Shown one piece after another: positions 24,827-33,976 of a stretch of DNA of 64,000 nt (its first letter is position 1; every line of letters begins with the position of its first letter). The DNA is from Pseudomonas lundensis. Its GTDB lineage: Bacteria > Pseudomonadota > Gammaproteobacteria > Pseudomonadales > Pseudomonadaceae. Location of the stretch: positions 1 to 64,000 of the forward strand of contig NZ_NQKI01000010.1 in NCBI RefSeq assembly GCF_002269125.1, read 5' to 3'. A program made the translations under genes and the position numbers. The notes below the pieces were generated by a model, which saw nothing but the letters and a program-made list of their open reading frames with translations, was not told the origin of the DNA and searched no databases.

Positions 24827-25825
24827 TTATCGACGCTTGGCGCTGTAAATCCGAAAACCCTGGCCCTCGGCCTTGACGGTGCAGGCGCCGAACTGCTCTT
24901 CGATCAGCGGTTGATAGCGCAGGAAGCTATTGGCAACAATCCGAAGTTCGCCACCTTTTTTCAGATGTTTAATGGCTTTTTGCAGCAAGTTTTCAGTGGC
25001 GTGGTAATCGGTATGCACGCCGACATGGAAGGGCGGGTTACTCAGGATGGTGTTCAACTCCATCGGTGCTGCGTCGATACCATCCCCGCAGATCACCTCA
25101 CCTTCCAGTCCGTTGGCTGCCAATGTCAGGCGGCTGCTGGCGGTGGCAAATGCGTCCACATCGAGCAGGGTGACGCTGTTGTGCGGGTAACGGCGTTTGA
25201 CTGCCGCGCCCAGCACGCCTGCACCACAGCCAAAATCCAGCACATGGCCGCTGGGCAGTTTGTCGAGGTTGTCCAGCAGCAGGGCGCTGCCGCGATCCAG
25301 TCGGCCGTGGCTGAACACACCCGGCAGGCTGACAACGTTTAACGGGCCTTCTTCCAGAGCCAGCTCATAATGCTGCGCCAGGTGAGCCAGCACGGGCGCT
25401 TGCGGAACATTGACCACGCTGACTTGCCACAGCTGGCAATGCCGGGCGCTGTCGAGCTTGCGCGGCTTGCCGAACGGGATCAGTTGTTTGGAGGCGCCTT
25501 CAATACCGCCTTTTTTCTCGCCCACCAGAAATACATCGGCATTGGGCAGGCGTGCGGCCACGGCCTTGAGGACGTAATCGCTCAGCTCTTTGGACTTGGG
25601 CAAATACACCACGGCGGTGTCAAACGCGCGCTCCGGCACATCCACCCCAAAATGTACGCGCCCGGCGAAACGGGCCTCCAGCGCGGCGTGATCGCCAGCG
25701 TGCCAGCACCAGCCGTGGGCGTTGGGCAAGCGGCCGAGTGCGTCGTCCGGGGGCAGGCCCACCAACAACACGTTGCCTTGAAAGTAATCAGGCTGACGAA
25801 GCAGTACTTCACTGCGCGGATCCAT
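24827..25825 (-). CDS. rsmC: 16S rRNA (guanine1207-N2)-methyltransferase RsmC
   Basis: The 332-residue SAM enzyme methylates G1207 of 16S rRNA in the small subunit. The N-terminal half is the degenerate methyltransferase domain starting [15 protein letters not shown], close to E. coli RsmC. The C-terminal half has [18 protein letters not shown], the SAM site [12 protein letters not shown], and the catalytic NPPFH motif. RlmG is a related alternative, but the N-terminal match favours RsmC. It lies 30 bases downstream of hprA on the same strand; the Mn riboswitch region follows it. Confidence 0.9.
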   Translation of the reverse strand: MDPRSEVLLRQPDYFQGNVLLVGLPPDDALGRLPNAHGWCWHAGDHAALEARFAGRVHFGVDVPERAFDTAVVYLPKSKELSDYVLKAVAARLPNADVFLVGEKKGGIEGASKQLIPFGKPRKLDSARHCQLWQVSVVNVPQAPVLAHLAQHYELALEEGPLNVVSLPGVFSHGRLDRGSALLLDNLDKLPSGHVLDFGCGAGVLGAAVKRRYPHNSVTLLDVDAFATASSRLTLAANGLEGEVICGDGIDAAPMELNTILSNPPFHVGVHTDYHATENLLQKAIKHLKKGGELRIVANSFLRYQPLIEEQFGACTVKAEGQGFRIYSAKRR

Positions 25826-25855
25826 AATCTGCTCCTCAAAAAGGGGCGCAGTTTA

Positions 25856-26821
25856 TCAACTGACGACCCGCAGCGCTGTACCGTTGAAGAACGCTTGAGC
25901 GTTTTCGGTTAATTGACCCACGATTCGCTGTCGCGCTTCACGGCTGCCCCACGCGCTGTGCGGGGTGATAATCAGCCGCGGGATGTCTTCAGCCAGCAGC
26001 GGATTGCCATTACGCGGCGGTTCAACGCTCAACACGTCAGTGGCCGCACCGCCCAAATGGCCGCTGCGCAAGGCATCGGCCAAGGCCTGTTCATCGATTA
26101 TGCCGCCCCGGGCTGTATTGACCACGAACGCGCCGGGCTTGAGCATTGCCAGCTCTCGGGCGCCAATGAAATTGCGCGTATGTTCGTTGAGCGGGCAGTG
26201 AAACGTCAGCGCATCGACCTGCGGCAACAGTTCATCCAGAGGCAGACGATCGGCACGGGCAGGGCGGCCCGGAATCTGCCCGACCAGTACGCGCATGCCG
26301 AAGGCTTCTGCTAATTTCGCGACTGCGCTGCCCAGCTCGCCGTGACCGAACAAGCCAAGGGTCTTGCCTTCCAGTTCCACAATCGGGAAGTCCAGCAGGC
26401 AGAACTGTTTGGCCGTTTGCCACTGCCCGGCCGACACTGCGTTTTGATAGTCGAGCAGGCGGGTCGCCAGTGCCAGCAGCAAAGTCAACGTGTGCTGTGC
26501 CACCGAGGGCGTGCCGTACCCCTGACAGTTGGCGACAACAATACCCCGGGCGCGTGCGGCTTCAAGGTCCACGTTATTGGTGCCAGTGGCGGCGACCAGG
26601 ATCAGTTTCAGTTGCGGGCACGCTGCGAGTGTTTCAGCGTTTAGCAGGATTTTATTGCTGATGACAACGCTGGCACCTTGCAAGCGCTCGATCAGGTTTT
26701 CAGAGGTTGTATCGGCGTACAGTTGCAGATCGCCCAGGCAGTCACGCAAAGGGCTGAGGTCGAGATCACCCAGATCCAGTGAGGTGTGATCCAGGAACAC
26801 GGCGCGGCGAGTGTTAGTCAT
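25856..26821 (-). CDS. hprA: Glycerate dehydrogenase / hydroxypyruvate reductase HprA
   Basis: This 321-residue D-2-hydroxyacid dehydrogenase uses NAD(P)H to reduce hydroxypyruvate or glyoxylate. The dinucleotide site is LGLFGHGELGSAV. The catalytic set is Arg in VVNTARGGIID, Glu in SVEPPRNGNP and His in TPHSAWGS. Start ATG 26821 is preferred over the adjoining TTG. It has AAGG about 9 bases upstream. It is divergent from the LysE exporter gene and upstream of rsmC. Confidence 0.9.
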   Translation of the reverse strand: MTNTRRAVFLDHTSLDLGDLDLSPLRDCLGDLQLYADTTSENLIERLQGASVVISNKILLNAETLAACPQLKLILVAATGTNNVDLEAARARGIVVANCQGYGTPSVAQHTLTLLLALATRLLDYQNAVSAGQWQTAKQFCLLDFPIVELEGKTLGLFGHGELGSAVAKLAEAFGMRVLVGQIPGRPARADRLPLDELLPQVDALTFHCPLNEHTRNFIGARELAMLKPGAFVVNTARGGIIDEQALADALRSGHLGGAATDVLSVEPPRNGNPLLAEDIPRLIITPHSAWGSREARQRIVGQLTENAQAFFNGTALRVVS

Positions 26822-26901
26822 CAACTGTACCTTTTGTGCGGTGAAATGAAGGCGTAATGTGGCGAGACTATCAGAAGAAACAATTTGTAATGGAGCCGTG
26901 C

Positions 26902-27531
26902 ATGTATTGGACAGAATTCTTGACCGTCGCCCTGATTCACCTGTTGGCGGTGGCCAGCCCGGGCCCGGACTTTGCCGTGGTGGTGCGTGAGAGTGTGACC
27001 CACGGTCGCCGCGCTGGCATGTTCACGGCATTCGGAGTTGGCACGGCGATTTTTGTTCATGTCGGTTATTCGCTGCTCGGCATTGGCATCATCGTGTCGC
27101 AATCGATCGTGTTGTTTAACGCACTCAAATGGCTGGCGGCCGCTTACTTGCTGTACATCGGGATCAAGGCGCTGCGTGCAAAACCGGCCGATCCGACCGC
27201 CGTTGCTACTGCGCTGCCTGTGGGCGAGCGCACGGCGCGCGGCGCGTTCACGTCGGGTTTTGTGACCAATGGCTTGAACCCGAAGGCCACGCTGTTTTTC
27301 CTGTCGCTGTTTACAGTTGTGATCAACCCGCACACGCCATTGTCGATTCAGGCTGGCTATGGCGTGTACTTGGCTGTGGCCACCGGCCTGTGGTTCTGCA
27401 TGGTGGCCATGCTGTTCAGCCATCAACGTGTACGCACGGGCTTTGCGCGCATGGGCCATTGGTTTGATCGCACCATGGGTGCAGTCTTGGTCGCGCTGGG
27501 TGTGAAACTGGCCTTTACCGAAATGAACTGA
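26902..27531 (+). CDS. LysE/RhtB-family amino-acid exporter
   Basis: The 209-residue inner-membrane exporter begins MYWTEFLTVALIHLLAVASPGPDFAVV with the family's SPGPDF motif at the end of the first helix. FVTNGLNPKATLFFLSLF, also typical, lies in the middle. Start 26902 is chosen because GGAG lies 6 bases upstream and the protein then matches the usual RhtC-type N-terminus. The longer in-frame version adds 15 unlikely residues. The exact amino acid is unknown. Confidence 0.9.
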   Translation: MYWTEFLTVALIHLLAVASPGPDFAVVVRESVTHGRRAGMFTAFGVGTAIFVHVGYSLLGIGIIVSQSIVLFNALKWLAAAYLLYIGIKALRAKPADPTAVATALPVGERTARGAFTSGFVTNGLNPKATLFFLSLFTVVINPHTPLSIQAGYGVYLAVATGLWFCMVAMLFSHQRVRTGFARMGHWFDRTMGAVLVALGVKLAFTEMN

Positions 27532-27541
27532 GGCTGTTTTA

Positions 27542-27574
27542 AACCGATCACCGCTGTGAGTGATCGGTTTTTTG
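27542..27574 (+). terminator. Terminator of the LysE-family gene
   Basis: Arms AACCGATCAC and GTGATCGGTT are followed by TTTT, 11 bases after the stop codon. Confidence 0.9.
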
Positions 27575-27591
27575 CCTCTGCCAACATGAGT

Positions 27592-27630
27592 CCCCCCAAA
27601 AACGATGTTGATCGTTTTCTCATTGGGGGG
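27592..27630. repeat. Nested inverted repeat
   Basis: Outer arms CCCCCCAA (27592-27599) and TTGGGGGG (27623-27630) and inner arms AAACGAT and ATCGTTT around GTTG make one bulged stem. No T-run follows. Its purpose is unknown; it could be a second terminator or a small structured RNA. Confidence 0.55.
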
Positions 27631-27881
27631 CTTATGTGCAGGCTCGCAGGACGGCGCCCGCCCTCAACCTGCGTTTATCCCCCGTGCAACTCCTCAACAC
27701 GATGAATCACGCGCAAGGCCGGTTTGTATTGCGCAACAGTGATTTCGCGGCCCTCGATGGCAGCCCTTTTCTGGCTCGGCTACGGCATCAGCCCTGAGCC
27801 GTATCAGCGGCGGATCTTGTCAAAATCTGGTTTTCCTTCATCCTTGCGGGCCTATTGCGACGTGCCCATGGAGAAGTATCA

Positions 27882-29648
27882 ATGCCCTCAGTCAACCGGT
27901 TTTGGCATCGCGCTCAACTGCCGCTGGCAGTCAGCTTCGCCGCGACGCTCGCCGGGCCCGCCTGGGGTGTGAGCTTCAACGTCGGGGACGTGGAAGCTCA
28001 GCTTGATTCCGAGTTGTCGATCGGCGCCAGTTGGTCAACCGCTAAGGCCGATCAGTCATTGATCGGGGCCAATAACGGCGGCACTGGCCACTCGCAAATT
28101 TCTGATGATGGTCGCTTGAACTTCAAGCGCGGTGAGACCTTTTCCAAATTATTCATGGGTGTTCATGGGCTGGAGCTGAAGTATGGCGACAGCGGCCTCT
28201 ATGTGCGTGGCAAGTATTGGTACGACTTTGAGCTGCAAGATGACAGTCGCCCATTCAAGAACATCAGCGACAAAGGTCGGCGCGCTTCGGCGCAATCCGC
28301 TGGCGCGCAGTGGCTGGATGCGTTCGTGTACCACAACTATGTGATTGCCGATCAACCTGGCGCGGTGCGTCTGGGCAAGCAAGTGGTCAGTTGGGGTGAA
28401 GGCGCTTTCATCGGCGGCGGGATCAATGCCATCAACCCGACGGATGCGGCGGCCTATCGCCGTCCAGCCACTGAATACAAGGATGGGCTGGTTCCGGTCA
28501 ACCTGTTCTACCTGTCGCAAAGCCTCACCGACCGGTTATCAGTCGAAGGGTTTTATCAGCTGAATTGGGAGCAGTCCGAGACCGACAACTGCGGGACATT
28601 TTTTTCACAATCGGATGTCATTGCGCACGGCTGTAGCGGTAACTACCGGGTGATGAACAAGCGTTCAGCCCTGACGGTGGCAGACTTGGCTGCGTTGACC
28701 TCGGCCGGTGTCGACATCAACAACGAAGGCGTGTTGGTGCGCCGGGATGCAGACCGCAACGCACGCAATAGCGGGCAGTTCGGGCTTGCCATGCACTATC
28801 GCTTCGACCCGCTGGACACTGAATTTGGTGCGTTCTTCATGAACTACCACAGCCGTGATCCGATCATCAGCGGGCGTGCGGCTTCACAAGCGGTGTACAA
28901 CGCGGCGTCTGCTGCTAGCGGTTTGGGGCCAATGCACGTCGCGGGCAATGCCAGCTACTACGTCGAATACCCCGAAGACATTCGTTTATACGGCTTGAGT
29001 TTCGCAACCACGTTATCCACAGGCACGGCGTGGAAAGGGGAGTTGAGCTATCGTCCCAATGCGCCGGTGCAACTCAATACCGATGATCTGCTGTACGCCA
29101 ATGTCACCTTGTTGCCGGGGTTGGCAGACGCGTCCCCCTTGAGTGTCACGCCGGGGGCGGATGCCTCAGGCTATCGACGTAAAGAGGTCACCCAGTTTCA
29201 GACATCCCTGACACACGTTCTAGACAATGCCATGGGCGCCAATCGGCTGATTCTGACCGGTGAAATCGGTCTCTCTCACGTTGCCGGGCTGGAAAGCCGA
29301 TCTGATAAACGCTATGGCCGCGACCCGGTGTTTGGTCAGGAGGGTGACGATGGTTTTACCACTGCCAATTCGTGGGGGTATCGGGCGCGGGCCGTGTGGG
29401 AATACAACAACGTGCTGCCGGGCATCAATCTCAAACCCGGGTTGGCATGGTCCCATGATGTCAGCGGTTACTCACCGGGACCCGCCGCCACGTTTGAAGA
29501 AGGCCGTAAAGCAGTCAGCCTGGGGCTGGATGCCGAGTACCAGGACACCTACACCAGCAGCGTGTCGTACACCAATTTTTTTGGCGGCCGTTACAGTACC
29601 TTGAGTGATCGCGACTTTATGGCGTTAAGCGTCGGGGTCAAGTTTTAA
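27882..29648 (+). CDS. DUF1302-family outer-membrane protein
   Basis: The product is a 588-residue exported protein with a signal peptide of about 30-35 residues (ending PAWG). The DUF1302 pattern follows: FNVGDVEAQLDSELSIGASW at the mature start, RLGKQVVSWGEG near the middle and beta-strand repeats to a C-terminal aromatic residue, as in outer-membrane barrels. ATG 27882 has GGAGAAG 5 bases upstream. DUF1302 genes usually stand beside a DUF1329 gene in lipid- or steroid-related clusters; here the partner is absent and a metallo-hydrolase follows 31 bases downstream. Confidence 0.85.
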   Translation: MPSVNRFWHRAQLPLAVSFAATLAGPAWGVSFNVGDVEAQLDSELSIGASWSTAKADQSLIGANNGGTGHSQISDDGRLNFKRGETFSKLFMGVHGLELKYGDSGLYVRGKYWYDFELQDDSRPFKNISDKGRRASAQSAGAQWLDAFVYHNYVIADQPGAVRLGKQVVSWGEGAFIGGGINAINPTDAAAYRRPATEYKDGLVPVNLFYLSQSLTDRLSVEGFYQLNWEQSETDNCGTFFSQSDVIAHGCSGNYRVMNKRSALTVADLAALTSAGVDINNEGVLVRRDADRNARNSGQFGLAMHYRFDPLDTEFGAFFMNYHSRDPIISGRAASQAVYNAASAASGLGPMHVAGNASYYVEYPEDIRLYGLSFATTLSTGTAWKGELSYRPNAPVQLNTDDLLYANVTLLPGLADASPLSVTPGADASGYRRKEVTQFQTSLTHVLDNAMGANRLILTGEIGLSHVAGLESRSDKRYGRDPVFGQEGDDGFTTANSWGYRARAVWEYNNVLPGINLKPGLAWSHDVSGYSPGPAATFEEGRKAVSLGLDAEYQDTYTSSVSYTNFFGGRYSTLSDRDFMALSVGVKF

Positions 29649-29679
29649 AACCGTTTTATCCGCTTTGGAACCCAGAACC

Positions 29680-30321
29680 ATGAACAACCCGCCCGCGCTC
29701 ATCCGTGAAACCTTCCCTGTCGGCCCTTTGCAGTGCAACTGCACGATCATCGGCGATCCAGTCACGAAAAAGGCCATTGTGGTCGACCCGGGTGGCGATC
29801 ATGAGTTGATTCTGGCGCGCTTGGAAAAGCACGGTTTGAAGGTGGTGAGCATCATTCACACCCATGCGCACCTGGACCATTTTCTGGCGTCGGGTCAACT
29901 CAAGGAGAAAACCGGGGCGACGTTGCACCTGCATAAAGAGGACCAGTTCCTGTGGGACAACCTTGAGATGCAGTGCAAGTTGTTTCGCGTTCCATACACC
30001 CCGGTGCCGTCACCGGATCGCTGGCTTGCCGATGATGAGGAGCTTGCGTGCGGGTGTGGTGTGGCGCTGCACACGCCGGGGCACACCCCCGGCTCCATGA
30101 GCTTCTGGTTTGCCGATGCCAAGCTGTTGATTGCCGGTGACACCCTGTTTCGTCGTGGCGTTGGCCGTACCGATTTGTGGGGTGGCGATCAGGCAACTAT
30201 CGTACGTTCCATCAAGCAGCGTCTGTATACGCTGGATGAAGATGCCACAGTGATTACAGGCCATGGCCCTGTTACCCGTCTGGGCGAAGAGATGCGCGAA
30301 AACCCGTTTGTACGTGCTTGA
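29680..30321 (+). CDS. MBL-fold metallo-hydrolase (glyoxalase II-like)
   Basis: The 213-residue cytoplasmic metallo-beta-lactamase fold protein has the metal motif THAHLDH at residues 61-67. Further ligands lie in HTPGHTPGS, IAGDTLF and VITGHGP. This is the YcbL/glyoxalase II-like group that hydrolyses thioesters, and the substrate cannot be set from sequence. The ATG at 29680 follows the DUF1302 gene by 31 bases. Confidence 0.88.
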   Translation: MNNPPALIRETFPVGPLQCNCTIIGDPVTKKAIVVDPGGDHELILARLEKHGLKVVSIIHTHAHLDHFLASGQLKEKTGATLHLHKEDQFLWDNLEMQCKLFRVPYTPVPSPDRWLADDEELACGCGVALHTPGHTPGSMSFWFADAKLLIAGDTLFRRGVGRTDLWGGDQATIVRSIKQRLYTLDEDATVITGHGPVTRLGEEMRENPFVRA

Positions 30322-30421
30322 GAGGCCAATGGAATTTTTACCGTTGGTCGTGTTCCAACGCCAACAGAGGTCCACTGCCAACGACCTTTGCCCCCAGAAA
30401 GTATTGAGTAGGAGCTTCACC

Positions 30422-31138
30422 ATGTTTATTTCGAGTCGTTTGATTGTTGCCGCCAGTGCGATTGCTTTGCTGGCCGGCTGTGCCTCGCCCAACCCGTATG
30501 ACAACCAGGGGCAGGCATCGACGGGCATGAGCAAAACGGCCAAGTATGGCGGGCTGGGAGCGTTGGCCGGTGCAGTGGCGGGTGCTGCCATTGACCACAA
30601 CAACCGTGGCAAGGGCGCACTGATCGGCGCTGCCGTTGCGGGTCTGGGGGCTGCGGGTTATGGCTATTACGCTGACAAGCAAGAAGCTGCACTGCGCGCC
30701 AGTATGGCAAACACGGGGGTAGAGGTTCAGCGTCAGGGCGACAACATCACCTTGGTTATGCCGGGAAATATTACGTTTGCCACTAGCTCGGCAAATATTT
30801 CGCCCAGCTTCTATCAACCGCTCAACAGCCTGGCCAACTCGCTGAAGCAACTCAATAACCAGCAACAGATTCAAATTGTGGGTTACACCGATAGCACCGG
30901 TAACTACGAATACAACTTGAAGCTGTCGCAGCAGCGTGCGCAGAGCGTTGCCACCTATCTGACGTCTCAGGGGGTCAGTGGTCAGTACTTGTCTGTCACC
31001 GGTAAGGGGCCTGCGGACCCGATTGCTAGCAACGCGACCCCTGATGGCCGAGCTCAAAACCGTCGAGTGCAGATCACCCTGGCGCCGATTCCGGGCATGA
31101 ACTATCAGCAACAAGGTCAGGTTCAACAGTACCCGTAA
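30422..31138 (+). CDS. OmpA-domain lipoprotein with glycine zipper (YiaD-like)
   Basis: The outer-membrane lipoprotein of 238 residues has lipobox LAGC with Cys20. A glycine-zipper segment (LGALAGAVAGAAIDHNN, then a second similar run) follows, and then the OmpA peptidoglycan-binding domain (QIVGYTDSTGNYEYNLKLSQ, ending with RAQNRRVQI). It anchors the outer membrane to the wall. ATG 30422 has AGGAG 7 bases upstream. A strong terminator lies about 100 bases on. Confidence 0.92.
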   Translation: MFISSRLIVAASAIALLAGCASPNPYDNQGQASTGMSKTAKYGGLGALAGAVAGAAIDHNNRGKGALIGAAVAGLGAAGYGYYADKQEAALRASMANTGVEVQRQGDNITLVMPGNITFATSSANISPSFYQPLNSLANSLKQLNNQQQIQIVGYTDSTGNYEYNLKLSQQRAQSVATYLTSQGVSGQYLSVTGKGPADPIASNATPDGRAQNRRVQITLAPIPGMNYQQQGQVQQYP

Positions 31139-31234
31139 GCCTCGTGCTTTGCCGTTGCTGACGCAGGTTGTGCAAGGTTTGTAAGACCGGTTACCGCACG
31201 ATCCTCCTGCAGCGGTCACAGCAAGACGCATAAC

Positions 31235-31273
31235 AAAAAGCCCCGCGATCTTTATCAGGTCGCGGGGCTTTTT
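31235..31273. terminator. Bidirectional terminator
   Basis: Arms AAAAGCCCCGCGA and TCGCGGGGCTTTT enclose a short loop between the OmpA-like gene and the convergent zapG gene; A and T runs on both sides fit termination in both directions. Confidence 0.92.
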
Positions 31274-31295
31274 GCTGAACGCTTTACTGAAAGTG

Positions 31296-31730
31296 TTACT
31301 TCTTCAGGCCGTAATGCTCGTCGAGCATGCCGGGTGCGTTCGGGGTTTTTGGCGCGTAGTCCAATGGCGGCTCAGAGCTGTGCGGCGGGGTAAGGCGCTC
31401 GCGGTGCGGTTGAGGCGCTTCTGAATGCAGTGCGGCCAGCAGGCGTTGGCGAGTCTGCTCGTCAAGGGCCAAACGGTTGGCGCCCTCGGCGAGATGGTCT
31501 TGCACATCCTGATAGCTCTGAGTGAGTTTCTTCACCAGATTGGCGGTGCTGTTGAAGTGGGTGACCACCTCATTCTGATAACTGTCAAAACGTTCCTGGA
31601 TGTCATCTAGCTGGCGCTGCGTGCGGTTAGGCGCGGCATTGGGCAGCAGACGAGCGACCAGAAAACCAATGGCGACACCTGCAACCAAGGCTAGAGTCGG
31701 CAACAACCAAATCAAGAGCGAGTGTTCCAC
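31296..31730 (-). CDS. zapG: ZapG/YhcB (DUF1043) envelope and division protein
   Basis: The 144-residue protein has one N-terminal membrane helix (LLIWLLPTLALVAGVAIGFLV), then a long coiled coil (about 35-100) with NEVVTHFNSTANLVKKLTQSY, the DUF1043 signature, and a Pro-rich tail. YhcB/ZapG links cell division and envelope growth. The start is GTG at 31730, with GAGG 8 bases upstream. It converges with the OmpA-like gene. Confidence 0.88.
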   Translation of the reverse strand: MEHSLLIWLLPTLALVAGVAIGFLVARLLPNAAPNRTQRQLDDIQERFDSYQNEVVTHFNSTANLVKKLTQSYQDVQDHLAEGANRLALDEQTRQRLLAALHSEAPQPHRERLTPPHSSEPPLDYAPKTPNAPGMLDEHYGLKK

Positions 31731-31869
31731 GAGTCCTTCCTCTATAAACGGCTTTGCTTTACGTTAACGGCTCGGACCTGCGCTGTATACCGCGATGCAC
31801 TCGCAAATATGTCAGACAGAATCTATCAGCTAGACGAGTCGACCCAATTTGAGGTCACGGAGTTCCTTC

Positions 31870-32505
31870 TTGCTTACCCGCGAAACCCCTCTTTTGATTG
31901 ATGGCCCCGTGGGCCGTCTGGAAGCTTTATACCTCGATCACCCCGAAGCAAAAGGCCTTGCACTGCTGTGCCATCCCAACCCGGTACAGGGTGGGACAAT
32001 GTTGAATAAAGTTGTTTCAACCCTTCAGCGCACTGCCCGCGATGCTGGCCTGATTACCTTGCGGTTTAATTACCGTGGCACAGGCCAGAGTGAGGGGAGC
32101 CATGATATGGGCACCGGTGAAGTCGATGATGCACTGGCGGCAGCTCGTTGGCTGCGCGCCAAACACCCAGATCTGCCGATCACGTTGCTTGGGTTTTCGT
32201 TTGGTGGTTTTGTGGCCGCCAGCTTGGGCGGACGCCTTGAGGCTCAGGGCGAAACGCTCAAGCATGTGTTCATGATTGCACCGGCGGTGATGCGCCTGCG
32301 TGACGAAGATGCATTGGCGCACCAATGCGCATTGACCGTGATTCAGCCAGAAACTGATGAAGTGATCGATCCGCAGTTGGTCTACGACTGGTCAGAACAC
32401 CTCTCTCGCCCCCATGAGCTGCTGAAAGTGGCAGAATGCGGACACTTTTTTCACGGCAAGCTGACTGACCTCAAAGAGTTGGTGCAGCCACGCCTTTCGA
32501 ATTGA
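31870..32505 (+). CDS. Alpha/beta hydrolase, TTG start
   Basis: The 211-residue cytoplasmic hydrolase has the nucleophile elbow GFSFGG (Ser110), an oxyanion-region HPNPVQGG near 35-42, Asp near 170 and the catalytic His in ECGHFFHGKL. Start: TTG at 31870 has GGAG 7 bases upstream and gives the family N-terminus MLTRETPLLIDGPVG; the alternative TTG at 31849 has no good site. The substrate is unknown. It ends 24 bases before trpS and is probably co-transcribed with it. Confidence 0.82.
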   Translation: MLTRETPLLIDGPVGRLEALYLDHPEAKGLALLCHPNPVQGGTMLNKVVSTLQRTARDAGLITLRFNYRGTGQSEGSHDMGTGEVDDALAAARWLRAKHPDLPITLLGFSFGGFVAASLGGRLEAQGETLKHVFMIAPAVMRLRDEDALAHQCALTVIQPETDEVIDPQLVYDWSEHLSRPHELLKVAECGHFFHGKLTDLKELVQPRLSN

Positions 32506-32529
32506 TTGCAGTCTGATAAGCGATTACCT

Positions 32530-33885
32530 ATGACCACTCGTACTCGAATCCTCACCGGTATTACCACGACCGGGACGCCGCATCTGGGCAACTATGCCGG
32601 TGCGATTCGCCCGGCCATCGTAGCCAGCCGTGACAGCAATGCCGACTCGTTTTACTTTCTGGCGGATTATCACGCGCTGATCAAATGCGATGACCCGCAG
32701 CGCATCCAGCGCTCGCGTCAGGAAATCGCAGCAACTTGGCTAGCGTCCGGTCTGGATGTCGAGCGAGTGACTTTTTACCGTCAGTCAGACATCCCCGAGA
32801 TTCCTGAGCTGACCTGGCTGCTGACCTGTGTCGCGGCTAAAGGTCTGCTCAACCGCGCCCACGCTTACAAGGCGTCGGTGGACAAAAACCTGGAAAACGG
32901 CGAAGACCCGGACGCGGGCATCAGCATGGGCTTGTACAGCTATCCGGTGCTTATGGCTGCCGACATTCTGATGTTCAATGCCAACAAAGTGCCGGTCGGT
33001 CGCGACCAGATCCAGCACGTTGAAATGGCCCGTGACATCGGCCAGCGTTTCAATCATCTATTTGGCAACGGCAAAGACTTTTTCGCGATGCCGGAAGCGC
33101 TGATTGAAGAAAGCGTTGCCACCTTGCCCGGTCTTGATGGTCGCAAGATGTCCAAAAGCTACGACAACACGATCCCGCTGTTCACCAGCGCCAAAGACAT
33201 GAAAAGCGCTATTTCGCGCATCGTGACTGACTCCCGTGCGCCGGGCGAAGCCAAGGATCCTGACAACTCGCACCTGTTCACGTTGTATCAGGCATTCTCA
33301 ACGCCTGCGCAGACCGCAGAGTTCCGCAATGAACTGTTGCAGGGCTTGGGATGGGGGGAGGCGAAAGAACGTCTGTTCAAGCTGCTGGATGCCGAACTGG
33401 GCGAGGCCCGCGAGCGGTATCACGAGCTGATGTCGCGCCCATCCGACATGGAAGACATCTTGTTGGCCGGAGCCCATAAAGCTCGCACAATCGCGACGCC
33501 TTTCCTGGCGCAGTTGCGCGAAGCCGTCGGTCTGCGTTCGTTTGTCAGTGCGGCGCAGGCCACTACCGCGACCAAAAAGAAAGCGACCAAAGGCCCACGC
33601 TTTGTCAGCTTCCGTGACGAAGACGGCAGCTTCCGCTTCCGCTTATTGGCAACCGACGGCGAACAATTGTTGCTGTCGCGCAGCTTCAGCGATGGTAAGG
33701 CGGCAGGGCAAGTGACCAAGCAACTGCAATCCGGTGAACCGCTTGACGTGCGCACCCAGGACTCGCGTTTCAGTGTGTGGCTGGCAGGAGAGTGCGTGGC
33801 GGACAGTTCGGAATTTGCCGACAGCGCGGCACGGGATGCTGCTATTGAGACCCTGCGCTTGTCGCTGGTGCCTGCACAGGACTAA
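32530..33885 (+). CDS. trpS: Tryptophan-tRNA ligase with C-terminal YegP-like extension
   Basis: The class I synthetase charges tRNA-Trp. The HIGH-like TPHLGNY is near residues 16-22 and KMSKS at 206-210. The whole protein has 451 residues, about 115 more than a standard TrpS. The extra C-terminal part (from about 350) starts with a Lys-rich linker (TKKKATK). It then contains two repeats like DUF1508/YegP ([20 protein letters not shown] and the [16 protein letters not shown] region). Pseudomonas TrpS is known to be long. The role of the extension is unknown. A terminator follows. Confidence 0.92.
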   Translation: MTTRTRILTGITTTGTPHLGNYAGAIRPAIVASRDSNADSFYFLADYHALIKCDDPQRIQRSRQEIAATWLASGLDVERVTFYRQSDIPEIPELTWLLTCVAAKGLLNRAHAYKASVDKNLENGEDPDAGISMGLYSYPVLMAADILMFNANKVPVGRDQIQHVEMARDIGQRFNHLFGNGKDFFAMPEALIEESVATLPGLDGRKMSKSYDNTIPLFTSAKDMKSAISRIVTDSRAPGEAKDPDNSHLFTLYQAFSTPAQTAEFRNELLQGLGWGEAKERLFKLLDAELGEARERYHELMSRPSDMEDILLAGAHKARTIATPFLAQLREAVGLRSFVSAAQATTATKKKATKGPRFVSFRDEDGSFRFRLLATDGEQLLLSRSFSDGKAAGQVTKQLQSGEPLDVRTQDSRFSVWLAGECVADSSEFADSAARDAAIETLRLSLVPAQD

Positions 33886-33928
33886 GAAAGTGCGGCGATT
33901 CGCCTCAGGTCCGATTGCCATTCCCCAA

Positions 33929-33958
33929 GGCCGTCGCTACAGTGACGGCCCGTTTTTG
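33929..33958 (+). terminator. Terminator of trpS
   Basis: Arms GGCCGTC (33929-33935) and GACGGCC (33944-33950) are followed by CG and five T, just upstream of zapE, so zapE needs its own promoter or read-through. Confidence 0.85.
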
Positions 33959-33976
33959 TTGCCTTGCTAACGAATT

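Larger units (their letters stand above)
27532..27881. other. 350-bp gap with two hairpins
   Basis: It holds the lysE-type gene's terminator (27542-27574) and a second nested hairpin (27592-27630). The remaining 250 bases before the DUF1302 gene show no gene; they should contain its promoter, but I see no convincing -35/-10 pair. Confidence 0.5.
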
